A stretch of 64,000 nucleotides of DNA from JAYQKL01 sp038142705 (GCA_965217015.1 OZ244224.1:310001-374000), one strand, 5' to 3'; numbered from the stretch's first letter, positions 51,553 through 61,119 are shown. The notes: generated by a model from the letters alone, not told the origin. Numbers and translations are program-made.

Positions 51553-52383
51553 ATGGGTCTTTTTGGCAATCAGAAACAATCCGCCGCGCCTTATGTCATT
51601 GTGGTTGGCAATGAAAAGGGCGGGTCAGGTAAAACCACAACCTCAATGCATATTGCAACAGCATTGATGGAAAAGGGCTATAAAATTGGCACGATTGATT
51701 TAGATGTGCGCCAGCAATCCTTTACCCGCTATGTTGAAAATCGCAAAACTTGGTCAGAAAAAGCAGGTCGTGATGTGCGAATGCCGCAGCATATTGTGTT
51801 GCCGATTGCGACCGCCGGAACAGTCGCAGACCGCCAGAATGAAGATAAACAAAACTTTCTTCATGCAATCAATGCATTGCGGGAAAATAATGATTTTATT
51901 GTTATTGATAGCCCAGGCTCGGATACATTTTTGTCGCGTCTTGGCCATGCCAGTGCCGATACTTTAATCACCCCCATCAATGATAGTTTTGTGGATTTTG
52001 ACCTATTGGGCAAAGTGGACCCCGATACGCTCGAGATTTTGGGGCCGAGTATATATTCTGAATTGGTTTGGGAATGCCGTAAAGCGCGCGCGGCGGCCAA
52101 TAGCGGCGCGATTGACTGGGTGGTTATTCGCAACCGTACCAGCCATGTGTTTGCTAAAAACCGCCAACGCATTGAAAAAGCTCTTGATGATTTGGCGGCG
52201 CGGCTTCGATTTCGTGTCGCGCCAGGTCTGTCTGAGCGCGTGATTTTCAGAGAAATGTATCCAGCTGGCCTGACTTTGTTAGATTTGACCGAAGAAGAAG
52301 CCAATATGAGCTTAACGATGTCTCATGTGGCTGCCCGCGCAGAGGTTTATCGGCTGCTTGAGGCATTAAATTTACCAGAATAA
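51553..52383 (+). CDS. mipZ: MipZ-type ParA-family ATPase (division-site placement)
   Basis: In Caulobacter MipZ forms a bipolar gradient with ParB and inhibits FtsZ away from midcell. This 276-residue protein has the deviant Walker A loop EKGGSGKTTT with K22 and K27, the DLDVRQQSFTRYVENR block that is characteristic of MipZ rather than ParA, and IDSPGSDTFLSR. The start is ATG 51553; GTG 51544 is in frame. It is not next to parAB or ftsZ. The name rests on similarity and no functional context is visible. Confidence 0.88.
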   Translation: MGLFGNQKQSAAPYVIVVGNEKGGSGKTTTSMHIATALMEKGYKIGTIDLDVRQQSFTRYVENRKTWSEKAGRDVRMPQHIVLPIATAGTVADRQNEDKQNFLHAINALRENNDFIVIDSPGSDTFLSRLGHASADTLITPINDSFVDFDLLGKVDPDTLEILGPSIYSELVWECRKARAAANSGAIDWVVIRNRTSHVFAKNRQRIEKALDDLAARLRFRVAPGLSERVIFREMYPAGLTLLDLTEEEANMSLTMSHVAARAEVYRLLEALNLPE

Positions 52384-52395
52384 TCCCAACATCAT

Positions 52396-53721
52396 TTAAG
52401 GGTGCGCCAGCACCGTTTGCGGTGGCATAGGCGCAAGAGGTTGGCAGGCGAGATTATGTTTTGTTAGGGCTGCACAAATTTGTTTTGCCCGCGCCTCGTT
52501 AAAATGCCCATAACGTGCGCGGTAAAAAACTTCCTGCTGTTTGCGCACAGGCATAGTGAAGGCTTCGGCTTGTGCCAATAAGTCAGGGGCGATATGGTAA
52601 GCCGTTTCGATTTGTGCCAAGGCATTATTTTTAATACGAAATGCGCCTATCTGGACAGACCAGTTTTTTTGTATAGCTTCCATTAAGGGCGCTTCTTTAG
52701 CGCGCGCTTGCGCCATTAAATAGCCGCCAAGCCGCCATTGGGTGCTGTCTGACTGGCGATTTAGAAAAATATTATTTGCGTCTTTATCTGTTGCTTGGGT
52801 GAAGGGGCGGGCAGCAAAAATTTTGCGCTGAGATGTCACTTGCATGGCGGGTTTTTCCTGCTTCTCAATCTGCTCTTTTGGAGCCGTATGTTGGGCAAAA
52901 AGGCGCGCCATCAAATTGTCTCTTTGGGACGCCGTATTGCTGCCCATCACAACACCAATCAGCTGGGTTTCTTTGCTGAGGTAAAGCGACATAAGATTAT
53001 AGCCTGAAGATTTTGTATAACCTGTTTTCATGCCCGCCACATTTGGCATGAAACGCAATAAATGATTATGCGTCACATAGGTTTGCCCGCGAAATTCAAA
53101 AGACTGGTCTTTGAAGAAATAAAGATAATGCGGAAAATCCAAAATTAAGCGATGAGCCAGCATGGCCATATTATGGGCTGTGGTAAATTGTTCGGGATGA
53201 TGCAGGCCACTTGCATTGCGAAACTGGGTTTTTCTAAGCCCCATGGCGCGTGCGGTGGCGGTCATCTGATGAGCAAATTGAGCTTCCTCTCCCTCGACCG
53301 CCTCAGCAAGGGTGACAGCCGCATCATTTGCAGATTTAATAATCAAGGCTTTAAGCGCTGTTTCAACCGTAATAGTCGTGCCTGACTGAAGGTATAATTT
53401 GCTTGCTGGTTGTTGGGCTGCATGGGGGGATACATGTAGTTTTTGCTGCAAGTCTAATTGGCCCTTATCGAGCGCCTGAAAGACCAAATAGGCGGTCATG
53501 ACTTTCGTTAGAGAGGCTGGATACCGATAGCGTTCCGCCTGATGCGCATGCAGGGTTTGTTGGGTAACTGAGTCTAAAACAAAGCTTGCTGGTGCCGGGC
53601 GGGCAGTGGCTGGCGAGAAATTACCCAGCAGCAGTAACAGCGTAAAAACACCCAAAATGTGCCGTGTCAAAACACGGCTTGGAGTGCTTCGTAAAGCAGA
53701 AAAAGTGAAAAATGAGGCCAT
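52396..53721 (-). CDS. D-alanyl-D-alanine carboxypeptidase with SPOR domain
   Basis: A peptidase S11 penicillin-binding protein that trims peptidoglycan stem peptides. It is 441 residues from ATG 53721. The signal/anchor segment is HILGVFTLLLLLGNFSPATA (residues 21-40). The three active-site motifs are S70-L-T-K73, S130-A-N132 and K232-T-G234. The C-terminal SPOR domain (from about residue 358, NWSVQIGAF) should bind denuded glycan at the septum. Fusion of S11 with SPOR is common in alphaproteobacteria. It converges with mipZ, 12 bases apart. Confidence 0.92.
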   Translation of the reverse strand: MASFFTFSALRSTPSRVLTRHILGVFTLLLLLGNFSPATARPAPASFVLDSVTQQTLHAHQAERYRYPASLTKVMTAYLVFQALDKGQLDLQQKLHVSPHAAQQPASKLYLQSGTTITVETALKALIIKSANDAAVTLAEAVEGEEAQFAHQMTATARAMGLRKTQFRNASGLHHPEQFTTAHNMAMLAHRLILDFPHYLYFFKDQSFEFRGQTYVTHNHLLRFMPNVAGMKTGYTKSSGYNLMSLYLSKETQLIGVVMGSNTASQRDNLMARLFAQHTAPKEQIEKQEKPAMQVTSQRKIFAARPFTQATDKDANNIFLNRQSDSTQWRLGGYLMAQARAKEAPLMEAIQKNWSVQIGAFRIKNNALAQIETAYHIAPDLLAQAEAFTMPVRKQQEVFYRARYGHFNEARAKQICAALTKHNLACQPLAPMPPQTVLAHP

Positions 53722-53781
53722 CAGCACACTTATAAGCAAGGCGAATCACGCAAAATACTCATTTAGATTAGTGTGTTTGCC

Positions 53782-53809
53782 TTGCAAGACCAAGTTTAAA
53801 CCCTACATT
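53782..53809 (+). promoter_or_regulatory. Candidate promoter for clpS-clpA
   Basis: TTGCAA (53782-53787), 16 bases and TACATT (53804-53809) lie just before the clpS start. Each hexamer matches four consensus positions. No sigma-32-like site is evident. Confidence 0.35.
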
Positions 53810-53825
53810 ATGGGTAGTTGATTTT

Positions 53826-54236
53826 ATGAACCCTAACAGCGGCAAATATGTTGCAATGACAAAGAAAAAAACATCTCAATTGGTGCAGGATATTCATCTT
53901 ACGTCACAAAACCGTCCGCCATCAGACGATGACGGTTTGAAGGGTGGCACTGGCTTGGCGACAAAAACCAAGCCAAAAACCAAGAAACCCTCGCTTTATA
54001 AGGTTTTGTTGCTGAATGATGATTATACACCAATGGAATTTGTCATCTATGTTTTGCAAAAGTTTTTTAACAAAGACATGGAAGAGGCGACAAAAATAAT
54101 GTTGCATGTGCATCAAAATGGTGTTGGAGTTTGTGGGGTATTTACTTTTGAGGTTGCGGAGACAAAGGTAACTCAAGTCGTTGATTTGGCACGTCAGCAT
54201 CAGCATCCGCTGCAATGTACGATGGAGAAGGACTAA
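53826..54236 (+). CDS. clpS: ATP-dependent Clp protease adaptor ClpS
   Basis: ClpS brings N-degron substrates to ClpAP. The conserved domain (KVLLLNDDYTPMEFVIYVLQKFF; quoted LLNDDYTPMEFVIYVLQ) includes the DDYTPMEFV recognition loop, and HVHQNGVGVCGVF follows. The 136-residue product has an N-terminal extension of about 55 residues that is polar and disordered. ATG 53856 (MTKKKTSQ) would shorten it to 126 residues; no ribosome-binding site decides clearly. It lies 3 bases before clpA. Confidence 0.93.
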   Translation: MNPNSGKYVAMTKKKTSQLVQDIHLTSQNRPPSDDDGLKGGTGLATKTKPKTKKPSLYKVLLLNDDYTPMEFVIYVLQKFFNKDMEEATKIMLHVHQNGVGVCGVFTFEVAETKVTQVVDLARQHQHPLQCTMEKD

Positions 54237-54239
54237 ATT

Positions 54240-56543
54240 ATGCCTGCGTTTTCGAAAGGGTTGGAACAGGGACTTCACGACGCTCTGGAGCTTGCCAATG
54301 AAAGAAATCATGAATTTGCGACATTAGAACATTTGTTGCTCGCGTTATTAGAAGACGCGGACACAAATGCTGTGTTGGAAGCTTGCGCTGTTGATATAAA
54401 CCAGCTTAAAGAAAGCCTCACCAATTATATTGACCAAGAATTGGTAGGTCTCATTTCTGATGAAGATGAGGATTGTAAGCCAACAGCAGGGTTTCAGCGT
54501 GTTATCCAGCGTGCGGTGATACATGTCCAATCTTCTGGGCGTGACGAGGTGACAGGCGCGAATGTTTTGGTGGCGCTGTTTTCAGAGCGCGAAAGCCATG
54601 CCAATTTTTTCCTGCAAGAGCAAGATATGACACGCTATGACGCGGTTAATTTTATTGCGCATGGAATTTCAAAAAAACCTGGCTATCAGGAAGATCGCCC
54701 AATTGCAGGTGTGGAAGATGAAGAGGATATGGGCTTGCAAGAAGGTGAGTCGGCTTTGGCGACTTATTGCGTTAATCTGAATGACAAGGCACGCGAGGGG
54801 AAAGTTGACCCGCTTATTGGCCGTCAAAGAGAGGTTGAGCGCACCATACAAATTTTGTGCCGTCGTAACAAAAACAACCCGCTTCTTGTTGGTGACCCAG
54901 GCGTTGGCAAAACAGCGATTGCCGAAGGGCTGGCCCGCAAGATTGTTGAAAATGAAGTGCCAGATGTGTTGCAGGATAATGTGATTTATTCTCTTGATAT
55001 GGGCACTTTGCTTGCCGGCACGCGCTATCGCGGAGATTTTGAAGAGCGCATTAAGCAAATTATGAAAGAGCTAGAAGATTTGCCTGAGGCGGTTTTGTTT
55101 ATTGATGAAATCCACACGGTGATTGGCGCAGGGGCAACCTCTGGCGGCGCGATGGACGCATCTAATCTGTTGAAACCAGCCTTGCAAAATGGCGGTTTGC
55201 GGTGTGTAGGCTCAACAACCTATAAAGAATTCCGGCAACATTTTGAAAAAGACCGCGCTTTGGCCCGTCGTTTCCAAAAAATTGATGTGAATGAGCCAAA
55301 CCTTGATGACAGTATTAAGATTTTACGCGGGCTTAAGCCATATTTCGAAACTTTCCATAAGGTGCGCTATACGCATGATGCGATTAAAGCGGCGGTAGAG
55401 CTTTCAGCGCGTTATATGGCAGATAGAAAACTCCCAGATAAAGCCATTGATGTGATTGATGAGGTCGGCGCGGCGCAAATGCTTTTGCCGAGTTCCAAGC
55501 GCAAAAAAACCATTGGTGTGAAAGATGTTGAAAACACCATTGCAACAATGGCGCGGATACCATCAAAAACGGTCAGCAAAAATGACGAGGAAAAACTCAA
55601 AGACTTAGATTCAGGCCTTAAGCGTGTTGTGTTTGGGCAAAATGAAGCCATTGATGCACTGACCGCGGCGATTAAATTGTCTCGTGCAGGGCTGCGTGAA
55701 GAAAACAAACCAATAGGGTGTTACTTGTTCTCTGGCCCGACAGGCGTTGGCAAAACTGAAGTAGCCCGCCAGCTTTCGCAATTATTAGGGGTTGAGCTAT
55801 TGCGCTTTGATATGTCGGAATATATGGAACGGCATACGGTTTCGCGCATGTTGGGCGCGCCTCCTGGCTATGTTGGTTATGATCAGGGTGGGTTGCTCAC
55901 CGATGGAGTGGACCAGCACCCGCATTGCGTTTTATTGCTTGATGAGATTGAAAAAGCGCATCCAGACATGTTCAATATTTTATTGCAGGTTATGGATAAT
56001 GGCGCGCTGACAGACAGCAATGGCCGCAAAGTTGATTTCCGGAATGTGATACTTATCATGACAACAAATGCGGGCGCGGCTGATTTGGCTAAAGCGCCTA
56101 TGGGCTTTGGTCGTGAAGTGCGCAAAGGCGATGATGAGGAGGCCATCAACAAAATGTTCGCGCCTGAATTCCGCAATCGCTTAGATGCTGTGGTTCCATT
56201 TGGCCACCTGCCGCCTGAGGTTGTGGCGCGTGTGGTAGAGAAATTTATTTTGCAGCTTGAGGTGCAGCTTGCTGACCGCAATGTCATTATTGAGCTGGCG
56301 CCAAAAGCGGCTGAATGGATTGCAGAGCAGGGCTATGACCACAATATGGGTGCGCGCCCGCTTGCGCGATTGATTCAAGAAAAAATTAAAAAGCCGCTGG
56401 CTGATGAAGTGCTATTTGGCGCGCTGAAATCTGGCGGTGTGGTGAAGGTTGGTGTCGATAAAAATAACGAGATTAGCCTGTCTTATGACTCGCCTGAAGA
56501 TAAAAAACCGCCACGCAAAAAGAAGTCAAAAGTCAAAGCCTAA
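54240..56543 (+). CDS. clpA: ATP-dependent Clp protease ATPase subunit ClpA
   Basis: An AAA+ unfoldase that feeds ClpP. It is 767 residues. The N-domain (residues 1-145) binds ClpS. The first AAA module has Walker A GDPGVGKT at 218-225, and the second has GPTGVGKT near 500. DEIHTVIGAG and LDEIEKAHPDMFN are the Walker B regions. The C-terminus ends in a basic stretch (KKPPRKKKSKVKA) beyond the usual end. It is co-transcribed with clpS. clpP is not in the window. Confidence 0.96.
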   Translation: MPAFSKGLEQGLHDALELANERNHEFATLEHLLLALLEDADTNAVLEACAVDINQLKESLTNYIDQELVGLISDEDEDCKPTAGFQRVIQRAVIHVQSSGRDEVTGANVLVALFSERESHANFFLQEQDMTRYDAVNFIAHGISKKPGYQEDRPIAGVEDEEDMGLQEGESALATYCVNLNDKAREGKVDPLIGRQREVERTIQILCRRNKNNPLLVGDPGVGKTAIAEGLARKIVENEVPDVLQDNVIYSLDMGTLLAGTRYRGDFEERIKQIMKELEDLPEAVLFIDEIHTVIGAGATSGGAMDASNLLKPALQNGGLRCVGSTTYKEFRQHFEKDRALARRFQKIDVNEPNLDDSIKILRGLKPYFETFHKVRYTHDAIKAAVELSARYMADRKLPDKAIDVIDEVGAAQMLLPSSKRKKTIGVKDVENTIATMARIPSKTVSKNDEEKLKDLDSGLKRVVFGQNEAIDALTAAIKLSRAGLREENKPIGCYLFSGPTGVGKTEVARQLSQLLGVELLRFDMSEYMERHTVSRMLGAPPGYVGYDQGGLLTDGVDQHPHCVLLLDEIEKAHPDMFNILLQVMDNGALTDSNGRKVDFRNVILIMTTNAGAADLAKAPMGFGREVRKGDDEEAINKMFAPEFRNRLDAVVPFGHLPPEVVARVVEKFILQLEVQLADRNVIIELAPKAAEWIAEQGYDHNMGARPLARLIQEKIKKPLADEVLFGALKSGGVVKVGVDKNNEISLSYDSPEDKKPPRKKKSKVKA

Positions 56544-56559
56544 AAACCAATAGTTAGAC

Positions 56560-56994
56560 TTATAAAGCAGCGCGAATTTTAGCGGCATGTTTTTCTAATT
56601 CGGCAGGGTCTGCCATGTCTTTGGCATGGAAGCGCATTTCAACGCCGTCCTCACGCGGTATAATATGAAAATGCGTGTGAAAAACAGTTTGCCCCGCTGC
56701 CGCGCCGTTAAGTTGCATAAGCTGAACCCCTGAGGCACCCATGCCTTTTTTCACCGCGCGGGCAATTTTAAGTGTTGTGTGCATCACAGCTGCGGCATCA
56801 TCAGGCGCGATATCCAGCATATTAACAGAAGGATTTTTGGGAATAACCAGCGTATGCCCATCGGTTTGGGGCATCACATCCATGAAAGCAAGAGTATGCG
56901 CGTCTTCATATATTTTCACGCAGGGCAATTCCTCGCGTAAAATTTTAGCAAACACATTATCATTGTCATAGCTTGGTATATTGGCTGATGTCAT
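56560..56994 (-). CDS. HIT-family (HINT-like) protein
   Basis: A nucleotide phosphoramidase-type histidine-triad protein, 144 residues. The HIT motif HTHFHI has H106, H108 and H110. NVFAKILREELPCVKIYED at the start and DGHTLVIPK in the middle are typical. It acts on purine nucleoside phosphoramidates; the physiological substrate in bacteria is unclear. Its end lies 16 bases from the converging clpA end, with no recognisable terminator between. Confidence 0.92.
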   Translation of the reverse strand: MTSANIPSYDNDNVFAKILREELPCVKIYEDAHTLAFMDVMPQTDGHTLVIPKNPSVNMLDIAPDDAAAVMHTTLKIARAVKKGMGASGVQLMQLNGAAAGQTVFHTHFHIIPREDGVEMRFHAKDMADPAELEKHAAKIRAAL

Positions 56995-57016
56995 TTTGTC
57001 CTCATTTCGCTTTTTT

Positions 57017-57054
57017 ATTCAGCTTTTCTCATTCAGCTTTTCTCATTCAGCTTT
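57017..57054. repeat. Short tandem repeat, 14-bp unit
   Basis: The unit ATTCAGCTTTTCTC occurs at 57017-57030 and 57031-57044, and partly again at 57045-57054. It covers the 3' end and stop codon of the leftward DUF482 gene. Repeats downstream of the stop carry further in-frame stops. Confidence 0.8.
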
Positions 57055-58230
57055 ATCCGGCTCATTGTTTTTCTTAAATGGCGTATATTGAGCCAAATAA
57101 GTCATATCATTGTCCACATGTCGGCGTTCTTGTTCAAGGTAATTTTCAACTGCAATCCGAAAGTTAGGGTGGGGGATATGGTGCGCAGAATAGGTTTTAA
57201 CCGGCTCATAACCCCGCGCTAATTTATGCGTGCCTTGCGCGCCCGCTTCAACAAATGCCAATCCATGCGCAATGGCAAAGTCTATGGCTTGGTAATAGCA
57301 GCATTCAAAATGCAAAAAAGCGTGGTCTTCAACACAGCCCCAATGGCGTCCAAACAGCGTATCGCTGCCGATGAAATTAAGCGCGCCCGCAATATAACGG
57401 CCCTCGCGTTTGGCCATGATAAGCAGGGTTTGCTCTGGCATTGTGGCGTGAATGTGATGAAAAAAATCGCGGGTTAAATAGGGTTGCCCCCATTTGCGAT
57501 AACCCGTGTCCTGATAAAATTCATAAAATGCGTCCCAATGTTCTGGGGCTAAACTGTCGCTTGTCAGCCATTCTATTTCAATATTATTTTCAACCGCCTT
57601 GCGGCGTTCTTTTTTTAAGTTTTTCCGTTTGCGCGATGCGAGGCTTTCTAAGAAATCATCAAAATGCTGGTAGTTTTTATTTTGCCAGTGAAATTGCTGG
57701 TCCGTGCGCTGTAAATAACCATATTGGCCCGCCATTTCCCATTCATTTTCGGGTAAGAAATTTAGATGCAGGCTTGAAAGCTCAAGTTTTTCAACCAGTT
57801 CACTTGCCCCTTGCAACAAAGCCTTTTGCGCGGCTTCTGTTTCGCCATCGGTCAGCTGGCGTACCAATAAGCGCCGCCCACTGGCTGGCGTGAAAGGGAT
57901 TGCACAAAGTAATTTTGGATAATATTGCCCGCCCGCGCGATGAAACGCGTCCGCCCAGCCATGGTCAAAAATATATTCTCCCTGACTATGCGCTTTTAGA
58001 TAAAGCGGCATCACCGCGTCAATCTGGTCATTATGTTGCAGGCTGATATGTTGGGGCGCCCAGCCTTGGTCAGAACAAACGGACTGGCTGTCCTCAAGCG
58101 CGGCAAGAAACCGAAAATCCAGAAAAGGATTATAGGGCTTGTCGTCCGGGTTCGCACAGGCGTCCCATACTGATGACCCAATTTCATGAATGGTGTCATG
58201 AACACTCAGACGCCATTTTTTACTCGTCAC
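57043..58230 (-). CDS. GNAT-fold (DUF482/FemAB-like) protein
   Basis: A 395-residue protein of the family annotated as GNAT-like or peptidoglycan-biosynthesis related. Recognisable parts are NPFLDFRFLAALEDS near residue 34, YIFDHGWADAFHRAGGQYYPK, SSLHLNFL, and the C-terminal FECCYYQAIDFAIAHGLAFVEAGAQGTHKLARGY region (quoted YYQAIDFAIAHGLAFVEAGA). No activity has been assigned in this family to my knowledge; the fold suggests acyl or aminoacyl transfer. It overlaps the RidA-like gene by 11 bases. Confidence 0.8.
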   Translation of the reverse strand: MTSKKWRLSVHDTIHEIGSSVWDACANPDDKPYNPFLDFRFLAALEDSQSVCSDQGWAPQHISLQHNDQIDAVMPLYLKAHSQGEYIFDHGWADAFHRAGGQYYPKLLCAIPFTPASGRRLLVRQLTDGETEAAQKALLQGASELVEKLELSSLHLNFLPENEWEMAGQYGYLQRTDQQFHWQNKNYQHFDDFLESLASRKRKNLKKERRKAVENNIEIEWLTSDSLAPEHWDAFYEFYQDTGYRKWGQPYLTRDFFHHIHATMPEQTLLIMAKREGRYIAGALNFIGSDTLFGRHWGCVEDHAFLHFECCYYQAIDFAIAHGLAFVEAGAQGTHKLARGYEPVKTYSAHHIPHPNFRIAVENYLEQERRHVDNDMTYLAQYTPFKKNNEPDKAE

Positions 58231-58690
58231 ATTTCACCTCAAACAGCGCGTCTATTTCAACCGCCCAGCCAAGTGGCAGGCTGCTGACCCCAATGGCCGA
58301 GCGCGCATGCGCGCCCCGAGCGCCAAGCACTTCGCCTATCAGCTCTGATGCGCCATTGATAATGGCGGGGTGGTTTTCAAAATCAGGTGTTGCGGCAACA
58401 AACCCGTTTAACTTGACGCAGCCAATGAGGCGCGACCAGTCACCGTCAAGTGCGGCGCGCAGTTGCGATAAAATATTGATGGCGGCTAAACGCGCCGCTT
58501 TTTGGCCTTGCGCCAGGTCAATATTTTGGCCTAAACACCCGCAAATTGCGCTGCCCGCCGCGTCGATGGGTCCTTGTCCAGATATGTATAAATCTTTGCC
58601 TGAAAATCGGTAAGGCACATAGCTGGCCAAAGCTGGCTTGGGGGTGCCAAGCTCTAAGCCCAGTTCAGCAATTTTTTGTTCAATGTCCAT
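58220..58690 (-). CDS. RidA/YjgF-family protein
   Basis: RidA-type proteins hydrolyse reactive enamine/imine intermediates. This 156-residue protein belongs to the larger subgroup (LYISGQGPIDAAG, AINILSQLRAALDGDW, HARSAIGVSSLPLGWAVEIDA). The RidA arginine is found in ARSAIGV. The start is ATG 58690 with GGGG upstream; ATG 58702 is also possible. It is 24 bases downstream of the disrupted dinB. Confidence 0.88.
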   Translation of the reverse strand: MDIEQKIAELGLELGTPKPALASYVPYRFSGKDLYISGQGPIDAAGSAICGCLGQNIDLAQGQKAARLAAINILSQLRAALDGDWSRLIGCVKLNGFVAATPDFENHPAIINGASELIGEVLGARGAHARSAIGVSSLPLGWAVEIDALFEVKCDE

Positions 58691-58714
58691 TTTATGCCCC
58701 ATCTGGAAAGTGAT

Positions 58715-60014
58715 TTAAGTTTCTTTGGTGGAAAGACCACGCCCTTTTTTGATTTTTTCACGCCCAAACTTATCACGCACTTTGTCCATCGCCAACTCAG
58801 CAGCATGGCGTTTGCTTTTTTCAGGGTCTGCCAAATCAAAAGGGTCCGCAAGGTTTGCGCTGGTTAGCCCCGCATAGCCAATGCCAATCAGCCGATAAGC
58901 GCGTTGCGGGTGAGCCGATATTTCGCGTTTTAACAAATCCAGACCTTGTGCAAATAAGGTGTCGGCCATTTGGGACGGGTCGGCTAATTTGCGATTGCGC
59001 GTCAGGCTTTTAAAATCTGCTGTTTTGAGTTTGAGAACCACTGTCGCGCCGGCCAGATTTTTGGCTTTACAGCGGCGCGATACTTTTTCACAAAGTTGCC
59101 AAAGCGTCTTTTCTAAAAATGCGGCATCTTTCGTGTCGGTTTCAAAAGTTGTTTCGGCTGAAATGCTTTTTGCTTGTCTGGTTGGGGTAATCAAACGGCT
59201 GTCTATGCCATGTGCAAGCCTATGAAGATGCAAACCAAACTGCCCATAACGGCGCATTAAATCGGCTTGGTCCATTTTTTGTATTTGCTGACAATTTGTA
59301 ATGCCGTCGCGTGCCAGCTTTTTTTTGCGTTTGCTTGCCAACCCCCCATAATTTACTGACAGGCAAAGCAGCCAGATATGAGCTGGTTTCCGCTTTACCG
59401 ATAATTGTAAACCCATTGGGTTTGTCCATATCCGATGCCAGCTTGGCGAGGAATTTATTATGGCTAAGACCAATTGAAACCGTAATGCCGATTTCCTGCT
59501 TAATTGCTTTTGCCAGCCGCGCCAGACGCGCAGCAGGCGGCTCACCATGTAAGCGCTCGGTGCCAGTGAGGTCTAAAAAGGCCTCATCAATAGAAACCGG
59601 CTGAACCAAAGGTGTGATGTTGAGCATCATGTCGCGTATCTCTTGCCCGACCTGCTGGTATTTTTCACCATTGGGCGGCATGATGACGGCTTGGGGGCAT
59701 AGTTCAAGCGCTTTAAACATCGGCATGGCCGACGATACCCCATAGATACGCGCAATATAACAACAGGTGGAAACAACGCCGCGTTTACCGCCACCGATAA
59801 TTAACGGTTTATCTTCCAAGTCAGGATTGTCGCGTTTTTCAACGGCTGCAAAAAAGGCATCGCAATCCATATGGGCAATAGAAAGGCTGGTTAATTCTTC
59901 ATGCGTGATAAGCCGTGGGCTTTTGCAAACCGGACATCGTGTATGCGCTGTTGCAAATAAATGCATGCAATCTCGGCAAAGGCGTGAAGCTGTTTGGGGC
60001 GAAGCAGAAACCAT
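58715..60014 (-). pseudogene. dinB: DNA polymerase IV with a one-base frameshift
   Basis: A Y-family translesion polymerase split over two frames. The first frame (60014 to about 59319) has a zinc ribbon C13/C16/C27/C30, the catalytic residues D50 (HMDCDAF), D143 and E144 (SIDEAFLD), and ends in correct similarity at KLWGVGKQTQKK. The second frame continues exactly as expected (KLARDGITNCQQIQ) to 58715, covering thumb and little-finger domains. The break is at a run of eight A on the coding strand (59319-59326); seven would restore a 432-codon gene, since 1300 bases minus one is divisible by 3. It may be a true pseudogene, slippage-rescued, or a sequencing error. Confidence 0.9.
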
Positions 60015-60073
60015 AAACTATTTTGTTCTTTGCGATTGAAAAGCGCAAGCCTTGAAAGCTTTGAAAACAAAAA

Positions 60074-60730
60074 TTAACGCGTCAGAGTCTCTAAAATCCA
60101 ATGGCGCGCAACAGGCCAATCATCAATGCGCGTGCTGGCTTTTTCGGCGGCATTCATCATTTTGCGCAAACGCTGGTCAGCAATCATATGAATACGATGC
60201 GTTTGGGGGGCATGGTCAGCCACGCTGTTTATATTATGAAAAATATCATCAAGGAAAAAAATCGGCGCATCAACATTTTGCGCTATCCATTTCACCGCAG
60301 GGCCTTTTGGACCACTACCAACAATGACCGGATAATCCATACCATTTTGTTTCAAGTTTTCCTGACGCGCTTCTCGTTGGGCCAGCGGCAGATTGGTCAA
60401 CACAACAATTTGGGCGTGTTCAGCCAGCATAGACAGGCTTTCCGCCGCGCCGTCAACAGGTGTGAAATGCGGGGTTTCAGCCGCAAAAAATGCGTCTAGC
60501 AGGTCAGGCATATTCACATCCGCCTGCTTTTGAGTGCCTTTATGTTTAATATTGCCGTTTAATTTGAAACTTTGCAGGTCAATCCACAAATCTTGCTTAT
60601 CCAGATAATGCTCAAACTGAACCATGAATTGAAGCAAAACTTCATCAGCATCAGAAATGATTAACGGGCGCGAGGGGTCAAAGCTCACTTCCGCGCATTG
60701 TTGTTTTATTTCATCACTAATGTCAGCCAC
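60074..60730 (-). CDS. HAD-superfamily-like protein
   Basis: A 218-residue protein. Motif I is ISDADEVLLQF (D27 and D29), motif II VLTNLP, motif III SGPKGPAVKW and motif IV FFLDDIFHNI. The motif I form DADE with valine following differs from the common DxDGT. It is therefore recognisable as HAD, but of an uncharacterised branch. Not assignable to a substrate. It lies between dinB and the DUF3572 gene. Confidence 0.75.
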   Translation of the reverse strand: MADISDEIKQQCAEVSFDPSRPLIISDADEVLLQFMVQFEHYLDKQDLWIDLQSFKLNGNIKHKGTQKQADVNMPDLLDAFFAAETPHFTPVDGAAESLSMLAEHAQIVVLTNLPLAQREARQENLKQNGMDYPVIVGSGPKGPAVKWIAQNVDAPIFFLDDIFHNINSVADHAPQTHRIHMIADQRLRKMMNAAEKASTRIDDWPVARHWILETLTR

Positions 60731-60780
60731 AATATCACTCCCAGATTAAGATTTAGTGCGGTCTTCATTTATGTCCAAGT

Positions 60781-61059
60781 TTATGTCCAATGCGGAATAT
60801 CGCCACCTGGCAATAATTGCCGCGCCTGAGCAGGGGCCTCAGGTGCAATGTCATTTTCTTCGCAAAACGCCAATAATAATGGCTCATCAGACAGCACAAA
60901 ATCCATCATGCCCCCCAGCATGGCCGGGTCGCTTGCATGCGCCAATAGGTCAACAGGGTCCAGACCAGAAAGCGCGGCAAAACGCGACATGGCGTCCTCT
61001 TGGCGCGCCAGCCAGCCCAACATTTGCAACCCCATAATTTCGGCTTCATTAGATGTCAT
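60781..61059 (-). CDS. DUF3572 family protein
   Basis: A small helical protein of 92 residues. The pattern AEIMGLQMLGWLARQEDAMSRFAALSGLDP and DFVLSDEPLLLAFCEEN (quoted in part) is that of DUF3572, an alphaproteobacterial family of unknown role. In many relatives it lies next to the divK-pleD cell-cycle genes; those are not here. Confidence 0.85.
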   Translation of the reverse strand: MTSNEAEIMGLQMLGWLARQEDAMSRFAALSGLDPVDLLAHASDPAMLGGMMDFVLSDEPLLLAFCEENDIAPEAPAQARQLLPGGDIPHWT

Positions 61060-61119
61060 TTCATACTTCTTATTAAATGCGTCGTTTAAAATGGTTTTAT
61101 CAAATTATAGCCTAAATGC

